Assembly (NCBI GenBank): GCA_015499995.1
Contig: JADNRV010000179.1
Coordinates: 1-64,000, forward strand
Direction: 5' to 3'
DNA length: 64,000 nt
DNA from: Flammula alnicola
Lineage: Eukaryota > Basidiomycota > Agaricomycetes > Agaricales > Strophariaceae
The notes below the pieces were generated by a model that did not search any database, had not been told where the DNA came from, and saw only the letters and a list, made by a program, of their open reading frames with translations. Shown one piece after another: positions 29,297 through 41,200 of this stretch (position 1 is its first letter; each line of letters starts with the position of its first letter). Made by a program: the position numbers and the translations under genes.

Positions 29297-30072
29297 TTCC
29301 TCTTTCGGACACCCAGTAGTTTGGGTGGAAAACCCAATAATACCCTTCGAGGACCCGGACGTGCTCGCCTATGTCCGCATAGGATATGTCTCTCCCAGAT
29401 CCTCATTCTGGCTGCGTACCACTACGTTTCTCTCGCTGTAGGTTTCCATTTCTCATAATTGCGTTGTTAAGGCTGACTTTGGTATAGATCAAGCGGAAGA
29501 ATGACCGTACGGTGCTCAAATACGGTTACGCCCTTGAAACTACGTGCTGCTGATGCATCGTATAGTGGAGCCTAATTCAATAATGGTTCGTCATTAATCA
29601 TTCTCCAGTCTTATCGCCCCTTTCTCATCCCGTGTCCAGTCCCAGGAGCCAGGTGAACTCGTCACCATAACCGTGCCCTGTAGGCTGTCTGACACACCAA
29701 AACACGTTCGTCGACCCATTCCTCTATCTCCAAAACATTTTTTCTAGCCTCCTTCCTCCAGCTGCGCTCCGTGTACATAGGCGTCACCATAATGGGCGTC
29801 ATCTACACCTACTTCGAGTTCACCCAATGGGCATCAAGAACCTGTACGACCCCAAGCCGGTCGGTATCCACATCCTCGGCCAGCCCGCCGGTGGCGATGT
29901 GAAGCACCCTTTCAAGACCGCGAGCATGTTCGGACGTACGTTTCCATCTCACTTTCTTATCTGGCACTGCCTGACATTTTCTCTCTCTCGTAGCTGCCGC
30001 TGGCCCTCAAACAGACGCTACCGCCACCGCAGAAGCAGAAGGCGATTCTTGATCACTGCCTACTCCAGTTGA
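29297..30072 (+). pseudogene. PHO88/SND3 remnant A
   Basis: Recognisable parts of the ER membrane protein PHO88 (SND3, SRP-independent targeting) occur in order: PFEDPDVLAYVRIGYV, then LSQILILAAYHYVSLAV in a shifted frame, KRKNDRTVLKY near 29.5 kb, LRSVYIGVTIMGVIYTYFEF near 29.77 kb, GIKNLYDPKPVGIHILGQPA, then GDVKHPFKTASMFG and GPQTDATATAEAEGDS at the end. The second hydrophobic region is cut short before GIKNLYD and frames change at least twice, so the copy is broken. Normal fungal PHO88 is about 190 residues. Confidence 0.75.
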
Positions 30073-30275
30073 AGTCGAAAAATAGGTTTATCGTTCAAAT
30101 AAACACAAATTGTACTCTGCTCTGCACCAGATACAGCTGTTCTGCCCCAGTTCTATGTACGTCGACCTCTCCGTGTCCTTGTTTTTCTTCCAATCTAATG
30201 TTTTTGTAATCAGCATTGTAATGCAACTCAAAGACATGGCATATCGCCTTCAGTTTTCAGGCTCCTCTGGGCAGG

Positions 30276-30875
30276 ATGACTTACCGTGGCAACAGTTGGT
30301 GCTACATCGGCGCTGAAGACAGCGCCGAACACCCCATAATTCCTTCGTCTGATTGCGATGGTGCTGCTCGTGCTTTGAGTGTTGATGGCTCTTCCATGGT
30401 TCGGGGAAAGCGGCATGGAGGGCGGAAAAGGAAGAGTCCGTATCTCCAACACAATTCGTACGACGAACCACATCCACTGCCTACAATTGCTACTGCTTCA
30501 GTCTCTGGTTCTGCTTACGCTTCGCAACAATCAATTGTCTATAAGCAATCTTTTTCTGCATCTCAGGCCTCCCTACGCGCCAGCGCTCAGCAACTTCAAG
30601 GATCGCCTATGGGAACTTCGAATATGCCTACACGTACAACGAGGCTTTCGAACGTTGAAGGACACACCGATGACCAACCTTTGAGTATCCTACGTCAGCC
30701 ATCTCAACCATCCACTCCCACGGCGCGTCCATCCTCTTCTCCATCGTCGAAGACGCCAAATATGAATATGAAGGCTGGCTCTGTTGTACGATCGATGCCT
30801 CCTACTTCTGTATTGCCTGATCCCAAGCTTACTATGACACCGGACAATATCAGGCCACTTTTGGAGAGGTAAGTA
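30276..30875 (+). CDS. Unknown protein X, copy 1 (fragment)
   Basis: An open frame with DGSSMVRGKRHGGRKRKSPY, YDEPHPLPTIATASVSG, a Gln/Ser-rich part and a Pro/Ser-rich part ending DPKLTMTPDNIRPLLER. The composition looks like a disordered regulatory protein. Related but partly deleted frames occur at about 46.9-47.4 kb, and the upstream part recurs near 36.9-37.0 kb. I do not recognise the family. It may be the C-terminal exon of a larger gene or a pseudogene. Confidence 0.35.
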
Positions 30876-31080
30876 CATGCGAGACTTAGTGAGTGTACTG
30901 CTGAGGTTCGTGATTTGGTCGATCGGAGTCAAGTGGTGGCCTGGAATTGGGTTGTTTCATAGTAGGTTATTGAGTTGCTTTTATCGTTCACTTTTTTGCA
31001 GTGTTCCTTTTGTTAATCTCCACATCACCGCCATATCATCATCGCTATCTTATTCCTTCATCGCATCGGACCCAATTCAT

Positions 31081-31110
31081 ATCACATCATCATCATCATC
31101 ATCATCGTTA
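31081..31110. repeat. ATC trinucleotide microsatellite
   Basis: A run of ATC/CAT units in non-coding sequence after gene X, absent from the corresponding place in copy 2. Confidence 0.7.
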
Positions 31111-31895
31111 TTTTTCATCGCTCCAGTTATCTATTCTGCTATCATCTGGCTTTCGTTATTATATTCTCTTCAAATTCTCGTTTCTTGATCTCGTAGTCGT
31201 ACACTATTCGGTAGACTATCATACAATACCATATCGTTTTTTTCAACAAAGTCGTTGCAGGAATTAACCAACGCCACAGGATCCGCAATTGCGATGCGCT
31301 CGCAATCTTTGGTAAGGGTGAAAGGCAAGTGAAAGGCCCCGACAAACGACAAATCAAAATAGTACGGAAATTGGGTGGTAAGCACATAGGGTATGATTAT
31401 CGTCTAGATGATTACGCACGTAGATACTTCTAGCAATATACGTGAATGTAGATTCCTATTGACCTTTCAGAAAATTCTGATGTACTGTACAATTGTATCA
31501 CGCACTCGGATGGCGAACCGAGCCTTGCTCCCGTAGGTCTACGGAAACGTAATATGGATTTGTAGGCGATGAGTTTCACTTCACAGGCGCAGCAGTTAAC
31601 AGTACACTGCGCGCCTAGATCTTGTACGGCTAGCCAATGAGCGATACGTTATTACTTTGCCCGCGGTCAGAGTATGATTTCTCCGAACAATGCCCCTTGG
31701 GGCTGGAGCTGATATCATGAAGTTATAATAAGTATGGACAGTGACGACGGTGAGCTCGTTTGAAACGATCTTTGCTGACCTCGCTTATGCTTTTATTCTC
31801 TCTGAAGACGTTATGGTTCTCGGGTTTGGTATCGGGAGCAGTGAGTTCTTGTGCTTCCATTCGTTAGGCGCTCGCTCACTTCAAGCTCGGCGTAG

Positions 31896-33507
31896 ATGCT
31901 TGCTACGAGGCAAAGCAACAGCCTCACGGGCGATAGGCTCTGCTCTAGGGTACGTATTCTCTTTTTATGGTGTCCTTGGTGTATCTGAATATGGACCAAA
32001 GTCCATGTGTCTTACATCCATAGTGAATGGATCCGTCGTCGAATGTGAGTCGTCTTCAATATATACTTCGAAATCTGTTGTAAAGACCTTTTCAGATGTG
32101 ATGACTAGTACTAGCAGCAGAAAAATTGGTTGGATGTCAGTGTAAGCAGGAGTCTCATTGTTCCATGTTTATTAATTTCCCTCACACTTCACTTAGCGGG
32201 TTTGGTCGCTCAATGGGAAACGCTCCAATGGTTGTAATGTGGCCAAATAGCGATGGGAGCGTGACACTTTCTCAACGATCATCGTCTGGCCATTCGACTC
32301 CGCGTGTGGATTCAAATCCACCACAGATAGCAAATGTTTCGCAAGCGTATACTGTTGTAAGTGTTGCCGTCCATTTTCAAATCTTCTAATGACCCAAATC
32401 GGGTTTTCAGACATCCGGTTCGACACCCCAACTCGCCTTTACGATGCCCGTAGGTTCTTCCATAGCTCACGACTACTGAAACTCAGTTTCATACTATAGA
32501 TAAACGCAACAAATACCAAACCATTCATCATCTGGGCCTACAGCTCTACTAACCCCCAATCCTCCGCTGTAGACGCCCACTTCGACAAACATAGCGATAC
32601 GGGCGAATGGCAGCTCGATCTAACAAGACCTCAGAGTTCATCTTCAATGAGCACGAACGGAACTTTACCCACCTTCGATGCACTACCCCTTTATCCATAC
32701 CAACGCCTCATCATAGCCCACGCGATACTCTGCGTTGTAGGCTTTCTTCTGTTCCTCCCGGCTGGCGCTATACTGGCGCGATATCTTCGTGTTTTCAATC
32801 CGATTTGGTTCCAAGGACACTGGATAATCCAGTTTGCGTTGGGTATCCCTAATATCATTCATCTTTCCCCTTCGTGTGCTTATATCGGGTTACGAACAGC
32901 TGCGCCTGTGATCGTCATCGGTGTCGCGCTAGGAATAGCTGCAGTACAATCGGCTGGAGCGCTCCATTTCGGTGATTCTCACAGGGTGGGTACCACTTGC
33001 TCCTCATTCTCATTCTCATTCTCTTACGCCACATGGTTAAACAATATACTTTACTTCATAGCAATCCGGAATCGTCATCTTTGTCTTATACCTGGCACAA
33101 TGCGCCCTAGGAGCTTTCATCCACTTCGTCAAATCCAAAAAACGAACTCGACGACCGATCCAGAATTACCTGCATGGCTTGGTGGGACTGGCCACGATAG
33201 GCGCAGCGATGTATCAGATATACAATGGCTTCTACACCGAATGGCCTAATGTGACTGGACGTGGACCTTTATCTGGCGGTCTTACGGTTTTCTTTTGGAT
33301 ATGGAGTGTGGTAAGCTCGAGTTGTTTGATGTCTATGCGTATTAATTTTTTCGGTATTGATATACGATTTTGTAGCTGTTGGCTGTGGCTTACTTGGCTG
33401 GTTTGGCCTTCCTCCCACGTCAACTCAGGCAAGAAAATAATAGCCGGCCACTGGCTACTCGCAAAAATGAAGGAGAAGATATCCGGATGGCGTCTCAACC
33501 CAACTGA
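31896..33507 (+). CDS. DOMON (CDH-type cytochrome) plus cytochrome b561 protein, copy 1
   Basis: From SLTGDRLCSR and SMCLTSIVNGSVVE the gene enters a cellobiose-dehydrogenase-type haem domain (KIGWMSVGFGRSM, NAPMVVMWPNSDGSVTLSQR). A TSGSTPQLAFTMP strand and a Ser-rich linker follow. A b561 membrane domain then starts LIIAHAILCVVGFLLFLPAG. Candidate haem-binding histidines lie in IIAHA, QGHWIIQ, GALHFGDSHR, GAFIHF and NYLHGLVG. Such proteins are thought to move electrons across a membrane. Introns are short; the frame joins GTCAGT|GTAAGC to reach VGFGRSM. A signal peptide is not resolved: an acceptor at 31895 precedes the ATG at 31896, so a first exon probably lies upstream. The protein stops at SQPN (33505-33507), ten residues earlier than copy 2. 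Confidence 0.65.
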
Positions 33508-33794
33508 ACGATCCTCGAAGCACCTATCATGACTGATATTACAGGCAGGATATGTCTCATGTTCATTGTTCCCGATACCATGGACTTCTGCGTCGGTTTT
33601 CGCACCTGGTTACTTATTATATCAATACTACTCGTGTATATATTGGAGAATAAATTACCTTAATGGACTTGAGCTATCGCATGACGACTGTTAGAAAGAA
33701 GCTTTTCTTCGCCATGATTGAGGCCTCAAATCCGCAAAATGGCGGACATGTTTTGGCGGGAGCTTCTCGGGTCCTGTCCACTGGCCGTGGCTCG

Positions 33795-34236
33795 ACTTGT
33801 GACATCAGAGATTGTCGGCCCCACTCTCAGCACATCGACCTGGTAGCCGATCAGTGCAAAGAAGAGATCGCACTCTTCCTTGGGAAGCTTCTTCACGAGG
33901 GTGTTCGAGGACTGAAAGTATTGTCCTCGGTGGAGGAATTGGCGGAGGTAGGAGAGTTTCCTTCATCTTCGAGATCGCTCTCGCTTCCGTTTTGTGGATC
34001 TCAGAGGTCGCTCCATTGTATTTTGGAACGTCATAGATGATAAATACGATAGACCCTATCATATGTAGACGCGAATTCGATTGCGCCACTTTCGATAGAG
34101 TCCAGAATGATATTGATACCGGAACGAGGCTCTGGCGAAGTCAAGGAACCGCCTGCCGAGACGCTGACATATTCCGCGAGGATACCGGAGAGACCGCGAC
34201 AGAGCTATTTCTTTTCATGGAAATACAGAGTTGGTG
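33795..34236 (-). pseudogene. DUF4238 gene fragment
   Basis: This interval is a diverged copy of 56975-57437, the 3' half of the intact DUF4238 gene, in the same orientation. On the minus strand frames interrupted by stops carry the C-terminal part seen in the intact copy (for example IKSGAIEFAS-like and YNEATSEIHKMAARAI-like sequence). It is a truncated duplicate. Confidence 0.75.
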
Positions 34237-34239
34237 AAC

Positions 34240-34745
34240 GAATGTAACCCGACTTGGACGCCAATGACGACGGGTCAACGGAGAGTTTAGACTGGGGAAT
34301 GACGACGCGATAACCTTGAGTGAGACGGCTCCGGAATCATGTGTCTAGACAGTTCTGTTAGTGATTATGGCGCGGATAAAGATAATGGTGGACGCGTGGA
34401 TGGGTGGTGTCGATAACTCTCATTGTCAGCCCACGAGCAATGCGGTGACTCCTGGATCCACCTTTCAATAATCTCAAGGCTTTGCATGAGTGATTCTAAG
34501 TGAACGTGCAGGTGCACATGAAGGAGGGTTGCAACTTGTCACAAAGCGGGCCTTGGATGAAGAAAAGAGATTAGCATGTCAAAGAAAAGGCACGAATCCA
34601 GATTTTGTCTGTCATCAATGCGTACCATCTGAACAACATGATAGAGTGAGCGAACCTCCTACTATCCACCGAGAGTACGACTGATTAATCCGTTACGCAG
34701 GGCCCGGGAGTATCCGACCGATATTACAAACTCCGCCCGAACAGA
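34240..34745 (-). pseudogene. Fungalysin remnant C (5' fragment with flank)
   Basis: 34240-34335 matches the propeptide segments of copies A, B and D (…CGTCAACGGAGAGTTTAGA… on the plus strand). 34340-34400 and 34705-34745 match the flank of copy B at 28320-28460, including GATATTACAAACTCCGCCC. No catalytic region is present. Confidence 0.6.
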
Positions 34746-35932
34746 TGTCAACCTTGCACGTCACTTTTGAGATTCCGCCGCAAACTTTAAAATCTTTTTG
34801 GGAAGCACAGCCACACTGCCCGCCGCGCCTTTGTTGATTATTTGGCCAAGGAACTCTAAAAATATATCGCCCCGACGCACATGTGACCGTACGCGTCGTT
34901 TATTCCACTTCTGCGAAGCGGAGTTTTGCTCTCAACATACACGGTCGTCCAGAGTCTCGCCGACCGCCATTGCCTTCGCTACTCCATCACGACCGCGAGC
35001 AGTAAAGCCGTGAGTCGCTTTGCCAATGGTGTGAATGCCCTGAGGAGAGTCTCTGAGCGAGGAGACCAGGTAAGTGGCCGCATGGACGACCTTTCTCTAC
35101 AAGCTCGCTGATCCATTTTCCCTAATAACTAGGTCCAAAGAGCTTGAGGCTACGGCATCACCTCTCCCTGCACCCTTCGAACGCTTAACTTTGCTGACTT
35201 GCACTGTTGAACACCGCCCACAAACGTCAAGCGAGAACCGCATTGCTAAAGGCGGCCGCACAGCACGTAAGGCGTAGAGTTGGGATGAAGACACCCTTCT
35301 CAATGGCGTCGCCTCGCGAGGTTGCTGACCCATTTCCATGTGAAGCAAAAGCGCACGAAATGCCCCCGCCGCTGCCCCTCTGACGACAGAACCAAGTCAA
35401 CCCCCCGCTCGTCGATCCAAGACCGCATGCATAGCTCTGAAAGCTGTCCAAGGACACCGCACCCTCCACATGCATTCCCCAACTAAGTAAGCATCGCACA
35501 CACCTCTGCCGCTAATTTCGGTCCTGCATCACCTGCAGCCACACAAGATAACGCGAGACTTTGTGTTTCCGATGACCCACCGCTCACGAGTCACAAGGCT
35601 CAAGCACAGCGACAAACACCACCGCACCTGCAGTGGTTAGCACCCACATACGGCTGAACACAACCAAGGTGAGCAGACCCATCCAACCTCACGCAGCGCC
35701 GATAGTAGGTGCTTGCATTCAGGATTGGCGAGTCTATGAACCTGTGTGTAGGTCTGATGTCGTGTACATTGTGTGTTAGATAGATATTGAATAAACTTAA
35801 TTATTCTTTTTATCAGTGACAACATCTCCTATTAGCTAGTCTTTCAATGATAAATGCTCACTAAATATACTAAATGTTTAGAAATGTACGACAACCTCAA
35901 CTTGGCCTCTGGATCTCCTCATCCGAAAAAGG
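34746..35932. other. About 1.2 kb without a recognised gene
   Basis: Several open frames of 60-90 codons on both strands overlap and show no family motif. The sequence is GC-richer than its neighbours. Confidence 0.35.
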
Positions 35933-36729
35933 ATGACGGCGGTCAAAGGAGCCAAACAATCAACAAAGGCGCGTACGGTTCCTGTGGCTGTGCTCCCGAA
36001 AAGAATTAGAGTTTGCGGCGGAAAGTGGATAACTCTTGCACGACTTGCTCACCCTGTGTTCACCTATGTCTGCATAGGATATATCGTCTCCTGGGTCTTA
36101 ATTCTGGCTACATACTACTGCGTTTCTCTCGCCATAAGTCCCTCATTTTGCTACTCACTCTGGTTTCAAGCGGAAGAATGACCAGACGGTGCTTGAATAC
36201 TTATTACTGTTAGCCTCTTTCCTCTCTGAAGACTGAAACTACATCCCACTGACGCGCAGTGTAGTGGAGCTTGCTTCTCCAATGGTTCGACATCTACGAC
36301 CGTTCGCGATTATGACGTTCAAGACATCAAATTCAAAACTCGTCCGTCTCTCCACTCTTCCCATCTAAAACACCTTTTCTAACCTCCTTCCTCCAGCTGC
36401 GCTCCGTGTACATGATTGTCAGACATGGGTATCGCCATGATGGGCGTCATGCACATCTACTTCAATTCCACCCAGCTCCTGTTCAAAGCACTCATTGGCA
36501 TCAAGAACCTGTACGACGCCAGACCGGTCTCTATCCAGCCCGTCGGCGACCTCAAGCGCCCTTTCGAGACCGTGAGCATGTTCGGACGTACGTTTCACGG
36601 TTTCCGTCTTGCGGTCTTATCTTTCACTGTCTCACATTTTTTCTCGTAGCTGCCGCTAGCCCTCAAACAGACGCTACCGTCACCGCAGAAGCAGAAGGCG
36701 AGAAACGGGTCGGAAAGAAGAAAGACTAA
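35933..36729 (+). pseudogene. PHO88/SND3 remnant B
   Basis: Contains FTYVCIGYIVSWVLILATYY, KRKNDQTVLEY (about 36.17 kb), TTVRDYDVQDI (about 36.30 kb), MGIAMMGVMHIYFNSTQLLF and LIGIKNLYDARPVSIQPVGD, then LKRPFETVSMFG and the end EKRVGKKKD. It is better preserved than copy A. A 10-bp insertion between LRSVYM and MGIAMMG breaks the frame, and the first hydrophobic segment begins in an altered context. PHO88 helps SRP-independent insertion of proteins into the ER. Confidence 0.75.
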
Positions 36730-36883
36730 ACTCTTAGATGGAACATGTCTATATATTCGCTAGGACTGTGGCTCTATGGCGATGCTGGCGAATTTCATCC
36801 AAGTACTGGCTATTCTACGTGCGTCAATTCCCCATGTCCTCTTTTTTTCTTCCAGTCTCATGTTCCTGCAGTCACAATTGCAA

Positions 36884-37277
36884 TACTGCAAGTCGAACGA
36901 CGTGGCATATCACTTCTTTTCTGGCTCCTTCAACATACTAACTTACTGTAGCGCAAAGTGGCACCACGTCAGCGCTGTCTTCAACGTCGACCCCTCCAGA
37001 GTTCCTTCCGCCGCCCTTGGTTTGGGCCGGCGACGACAATGTCGATGTTAAATATAAGTACGCTAACCCACTCAATCTCCCGAAAACATCGACGACGTCC
37101 ATATTCCTCTCGCCCAACTTGGAAGACCACCGGGGCGAGCATGATTACGTCCATCTTCGTGCAATGAATCTCAACCCATCAGTACAAGCACAAATCAGCC
37201 GTTCAATTGGGCCTCTTCCATTTCACGAGGCTCGATGCCTCTCTTTCAAAGTAGACCCCTCTCTTCCTCGCGCATGA
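36884..37277 (+). pseudogene. Unknown protein X, third copy (fragment)
   Basis: Shares the upstream part of gene X (CACGTCAGCGCTGTCTTCA and following) with 30.28 and 46.89 kb. It then continues into a different open frame with DNVDVKYKYANPL, SIFLSPNLEDHRGEHDYVHL and RAMNLNPSVQAQISRSIG. Family unknown. Confidence 0.3.
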
Positions 37278-38210
37278 CAACTTTCGTACCCCCTTGAAAC
37301 CACGTTGGTTTACCGCGATCTCGTCCACAACTCGCCATTATCATACCTTGGGCCCGTGAACGACGACGACTCACGGCATCGACGGCGTCTTGCGCCCACA
37401 GGGAAAACCCAATGTTGCCTGGATCCGGTGCTGATAGGTTACATACCTCCTTTGCCCGCCTCGCAGCTCTTCTGTTACTTACCACCAGCCCTCCAGGTCA
37501 AGAAATCATGCCAATTTACGACGATCGACGCCAGACCGACAACATTTATCGGTGGTCGGACACTGCTATTCGTATCGCCCACTCTGGTTCTTCAAAGTTT
37601 GGGCTCCGATGCTGGTGCTGGTGCCGTCCAGGATGTCGAGCTTGATACGGAAGGAATAGGACGCTTTATATTCCCAGCTCGGTACGTCAGCAAGAAAGTC
37701 GCCTTTGGCATTAAATTCGACACTGAATGTTTCCCAGGGACAGTCGCTCAACTGAATCGCAGTCGGTGGTGTTGTAAAATTCTTGGCGCTTGCAAACGGA
37801 GGGCTGGAGTCATTCAAGTTGCGATGTCTCGAAGGTAATCCAGACGTCCATTGGGATATCAATGAGATTAGGACCTGAGATATGAGTAAGCATGTAACTT
37901 TTATGGGAAACTTAGGGAATACAGTATGTCCGAAAATCAGCGCTACCCAAGGCGATACCATCCAGCTCATTTACTATGATTCGTGTTTGTGTTTTGGTCG
38001 TCTCAGCCTCAGCATTTCTACACGGAGAGTTGACAGGAGGCTATTTTTAGGGTTGAGTCCGCTCACACAGCTTGAATGCAGTGCGCACCGCGTTGGGCTG
38101 AAGCGCTGAACGTGAACCACGACCACGAGGCAGTGCTATACCTCTCATTCTTCTCTTCCTCCTCATCGAGACTCTCTGACGCTTATACGTTGTATACTGT
38201 TCCAATAACT
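37278..38210. other. Region upstream of the NLR-like gene; one unassigned minus-strand frame
   Basis: The longest frame (37566-37970, minus) contains DCPWETFSVEFNAKGDFLAD and PSWEYKASYSFRIKLDILDG, which look protein-like but match no family I can name. A duplicated gene-X-like block ends just to the left. Confidence 0.3.
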
Positions 38211-41200
38211 ATGCAGAGCGATCAGCCGTTGCTACTGAGCGCGACCTTGACGAGTGAGCGCTTGAGCACTGACATGATGGCGATAACGGCCTTGCTATTC
38301 CAAGCCACTGATTGAAATCTAGGGATCGAGGTCGAAGGCGACTTTAAAGAAGAGAAACCGACTGCGAAAGGGCCATACTTTGTGGAATTTTATGCGGATG
38401 ACAAGGAAGTCGCGAACTCGAAGAAGGAAACGAAAGTTGCGAAGTCGACAAACGCCGAGTCTGGCAAATCAGTGTTTACTTGGGAATGGGAAGCGGACAA
38501 GAAAGTGTCAGTTTTCGTCCTCCCATCGTCTCCTAGTCAATATTACCTACTCACTCACCTCTTTCTATCAGCTGGTTCTCTCCCTCGTCGACGATCACAA
38601 TCAAGATATATCGCAAAAGGGCGCGCTTGTTGACTTCGGTAGTTGGCCTGCACAGCGGGAAAGTTGTGGATTTACTCGAAAATGGTGAGTGCCAAGTTCG
38701 GTGCATGGATTTATTCATAATTGAAAGTGATTGACCTAGATACCCCTCTCGATCTGACGGATAAGAAGGGGACCCCATTTCCGCCAAAATGAAGATGGGC
38801 CTGTCTCGTGTTTCCGAGTCTGATAGCAACGTCAAAGCGTTCATGGAAAAGGTCGACGCTGATGTTTCTCGCCTACCAAGCAATAAGACTGTGGTCAACA
38901 CCGCTTCGACTCTCGGGAAAGCATTACAGTTGACGAAGAACATCATGGACAATCTCTCCCATGTGCGTCACAAGTGTCCTCCACTCATTCGCACTCTGGC
39001 TGATAGGATGTCGGTGATCAGGCACACCCGATACTCAGAGCATCATGGACTGTGTTGTCCCGCGTTTACGAGGTGAATGATTAGACAACATCGCATGGAA
39101 ACTGATATGGATATTGGGTACCATTCCCCATGTAGGCTGTACAGGCGACGGATATCCAGGATGACTCCATTCGAGAACTAGCGGACACCTTGCGAGAAAT
39201 GCTAGGTGCCGCAAACGCAGTTCCAGACCTTCTGGTGATCGCAGAGACTACCAACATTCTCGAAGAGATCGGCCGTCAATCAATCCAAATCGCGTCGCTC
39301 ATAGACGAGTATACGAAATTGTGCTACATAGGTAATTCAATCTCATTCGTTGCTCATTCGTTTTCCTATTAAATCTAGTGATCGTTTGCGTGTAGCACGG
39401 ACTCTCAAAATCCAAATATCTGATGATCTGAAGTCCCGTATGGACGGGTCCAAGAAATCATGCGCCGATTTGTTAGGGAAGTTCGATCGAAGAGTGGCCA
39501 TTGGTTCGAACTCACAGGGGAAGGAAATCAAGGACCGGCTCGGTAATGTTGGTACGCGCCGCTTTCTTGAAACATCTTGCTCCTCTTCATGTCTGATGGT
39601 CTTTGTAGAGAATACAGTCACGACCATCAAGGACGACCAGCTGGGTGCTGCTCGCTTACTACTAGTTTCAATAATTAAAACTGACTTTCAATTATGAAAG
39701 CCGAGAAGATTTACAAATGGCTTTCCGCGCCTGACAGCTCGCGGAATCGAAATGAAGCGCTCGATAAACGTCAAGTCGACACCTGCTCCTGGTTCCTTGA
39801 TGGCGAACGGTTCCATGATTGGATCGAAACCCCTGGGTTTCTTTGGATCAAGGGAAAGGGTAAGGGCCTCACTACCAATAAACCTACTAGTAATTTGTGT
39901 GTTAAATATTTCTACAGCGGGTTGCGGTAAAAGCATTCTATGGTGAGTCTCCTCGTTATGAGCGGTACGTCACTAAGAATAACTGAACATCTCTTTAGCG
40001 CATCTGTCATTGATAAAGTCCTAAGGGCAAATGCGTCACTGGGGACGGCATATTTCTTTTTTGACGGGAGGGATTCCCAGAAAGAATTGCAGGTGCACGA
40101 TAAGTGCATCCGATCCCTCATTTCACAGTTTTCGCACAAATGCGGCGGTGGTATACCTACAGCATTGGCGGATTTGTACCGTCGCTGTGGAGATCATCAA
40201 CAGCCATCAATTCGCGAACTTCAGGATACACTACGGAATATTCTCAAACAATTCACCCATGCATACATTATTATCGATGCTCTTGACGAATGTACTGAGC
40301 ACGAAAAGACACTCAAGTGGATTGACGAAATCACCTCCGAGACGAAGAATTTGGGAGCTCTTCGGCTCCATTTGATGGTCACCAGTCGACCATTGCATAA
40401 AATTGAAACTGTTCTTGGGAAGATTGGAGCTGATTGTGATTGTGTTGACGCTGGAGAGACAACTGAAAACCAAGATATTTCAACTTTTATCAAGCGCGAA
40501 GTCACGTCACAATTTGAACGTTGGGACGAAAAGACGCAAGAAGACATAAAAACCGCAATTATGCAAGGCGCGGACGGATCGTATGTTCATCTCAACAATT
40601 CGATGCATTGTTGAATTTCCACTAATTGTCTCTTAGATTTCGATGGGTTTCATTACAGCTTGATGCGTTGGCCAAATGCCAGAGCCCACATGAAGTAAAC
40701 ACGCAGCTAGCCTGCCTACCCAAGGGTCTAGATGAGACATATAGACGGATACTGGAAACTATCGACACGGACTACATTGGTGATACCCGAGTATTCCTGC
40801 AGTGGCTGGCCTTTTCCAAGCGGCCAATGACAGTTACCGAGATTGCCGAAGCCGCCACCGTGGACTTGGAGTCGGAAGATGGACCGGTTTATAAAGCTGC
40901 GCGTCGGTACCAGGATCCACGGGGCGTATTGTTGAGATGCTCCAGTCTTGTCACCGAATCACAAGGTATGGTGACCCGGTGGATACTGTATAATGATATT
41001 TGTTGACGGATCAGACAGGGACCATAAAGCTTTCACACTTCTCCGTCAAAGAGTATCTGCTCTCAGTGGATGTCGAGACAAATTTCAGTATTAGCGAGAA
41101 AGATGCTCATTCAACAATCGCCCAAATCTCAGTCGCATATCTTCTACAATTTGACTCATTTGAGCCAATGCTACATCACTTGCCACTTGCTGAGTATGCA

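Larger units (their letters stand above)
30058..33660. repeat. Segmental duplication, copy 1
   Basis: Closely similar to 46651-49800 in the same orientation over the start of gene X (from GAAGTCGAAAAA at about 30070), the promoter-like region around 31200-31700 and the whole b561 gene. Copy 2 lacks internal pieces of the gene X part and about 300 bp near 31270-31560. A third, shorter relative covers 35870-37050. Confidence 0.85.

Noticed and set aside
32294..32326. tRNA-like T-arm (GTGGATTCAAATCCACC)
   Set aside because: It lies inside a haem-domain exon, is repeated in the paralogue at 48.45 kb, and no acceptor or anticodon arm can be folded around it.
34798..35499. Overlapping open frames of 60-90 codons on both strands
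   Set aside because: They exclude each other, lack splice logic and match no family; most likely chance frames in GC-richer DNA.
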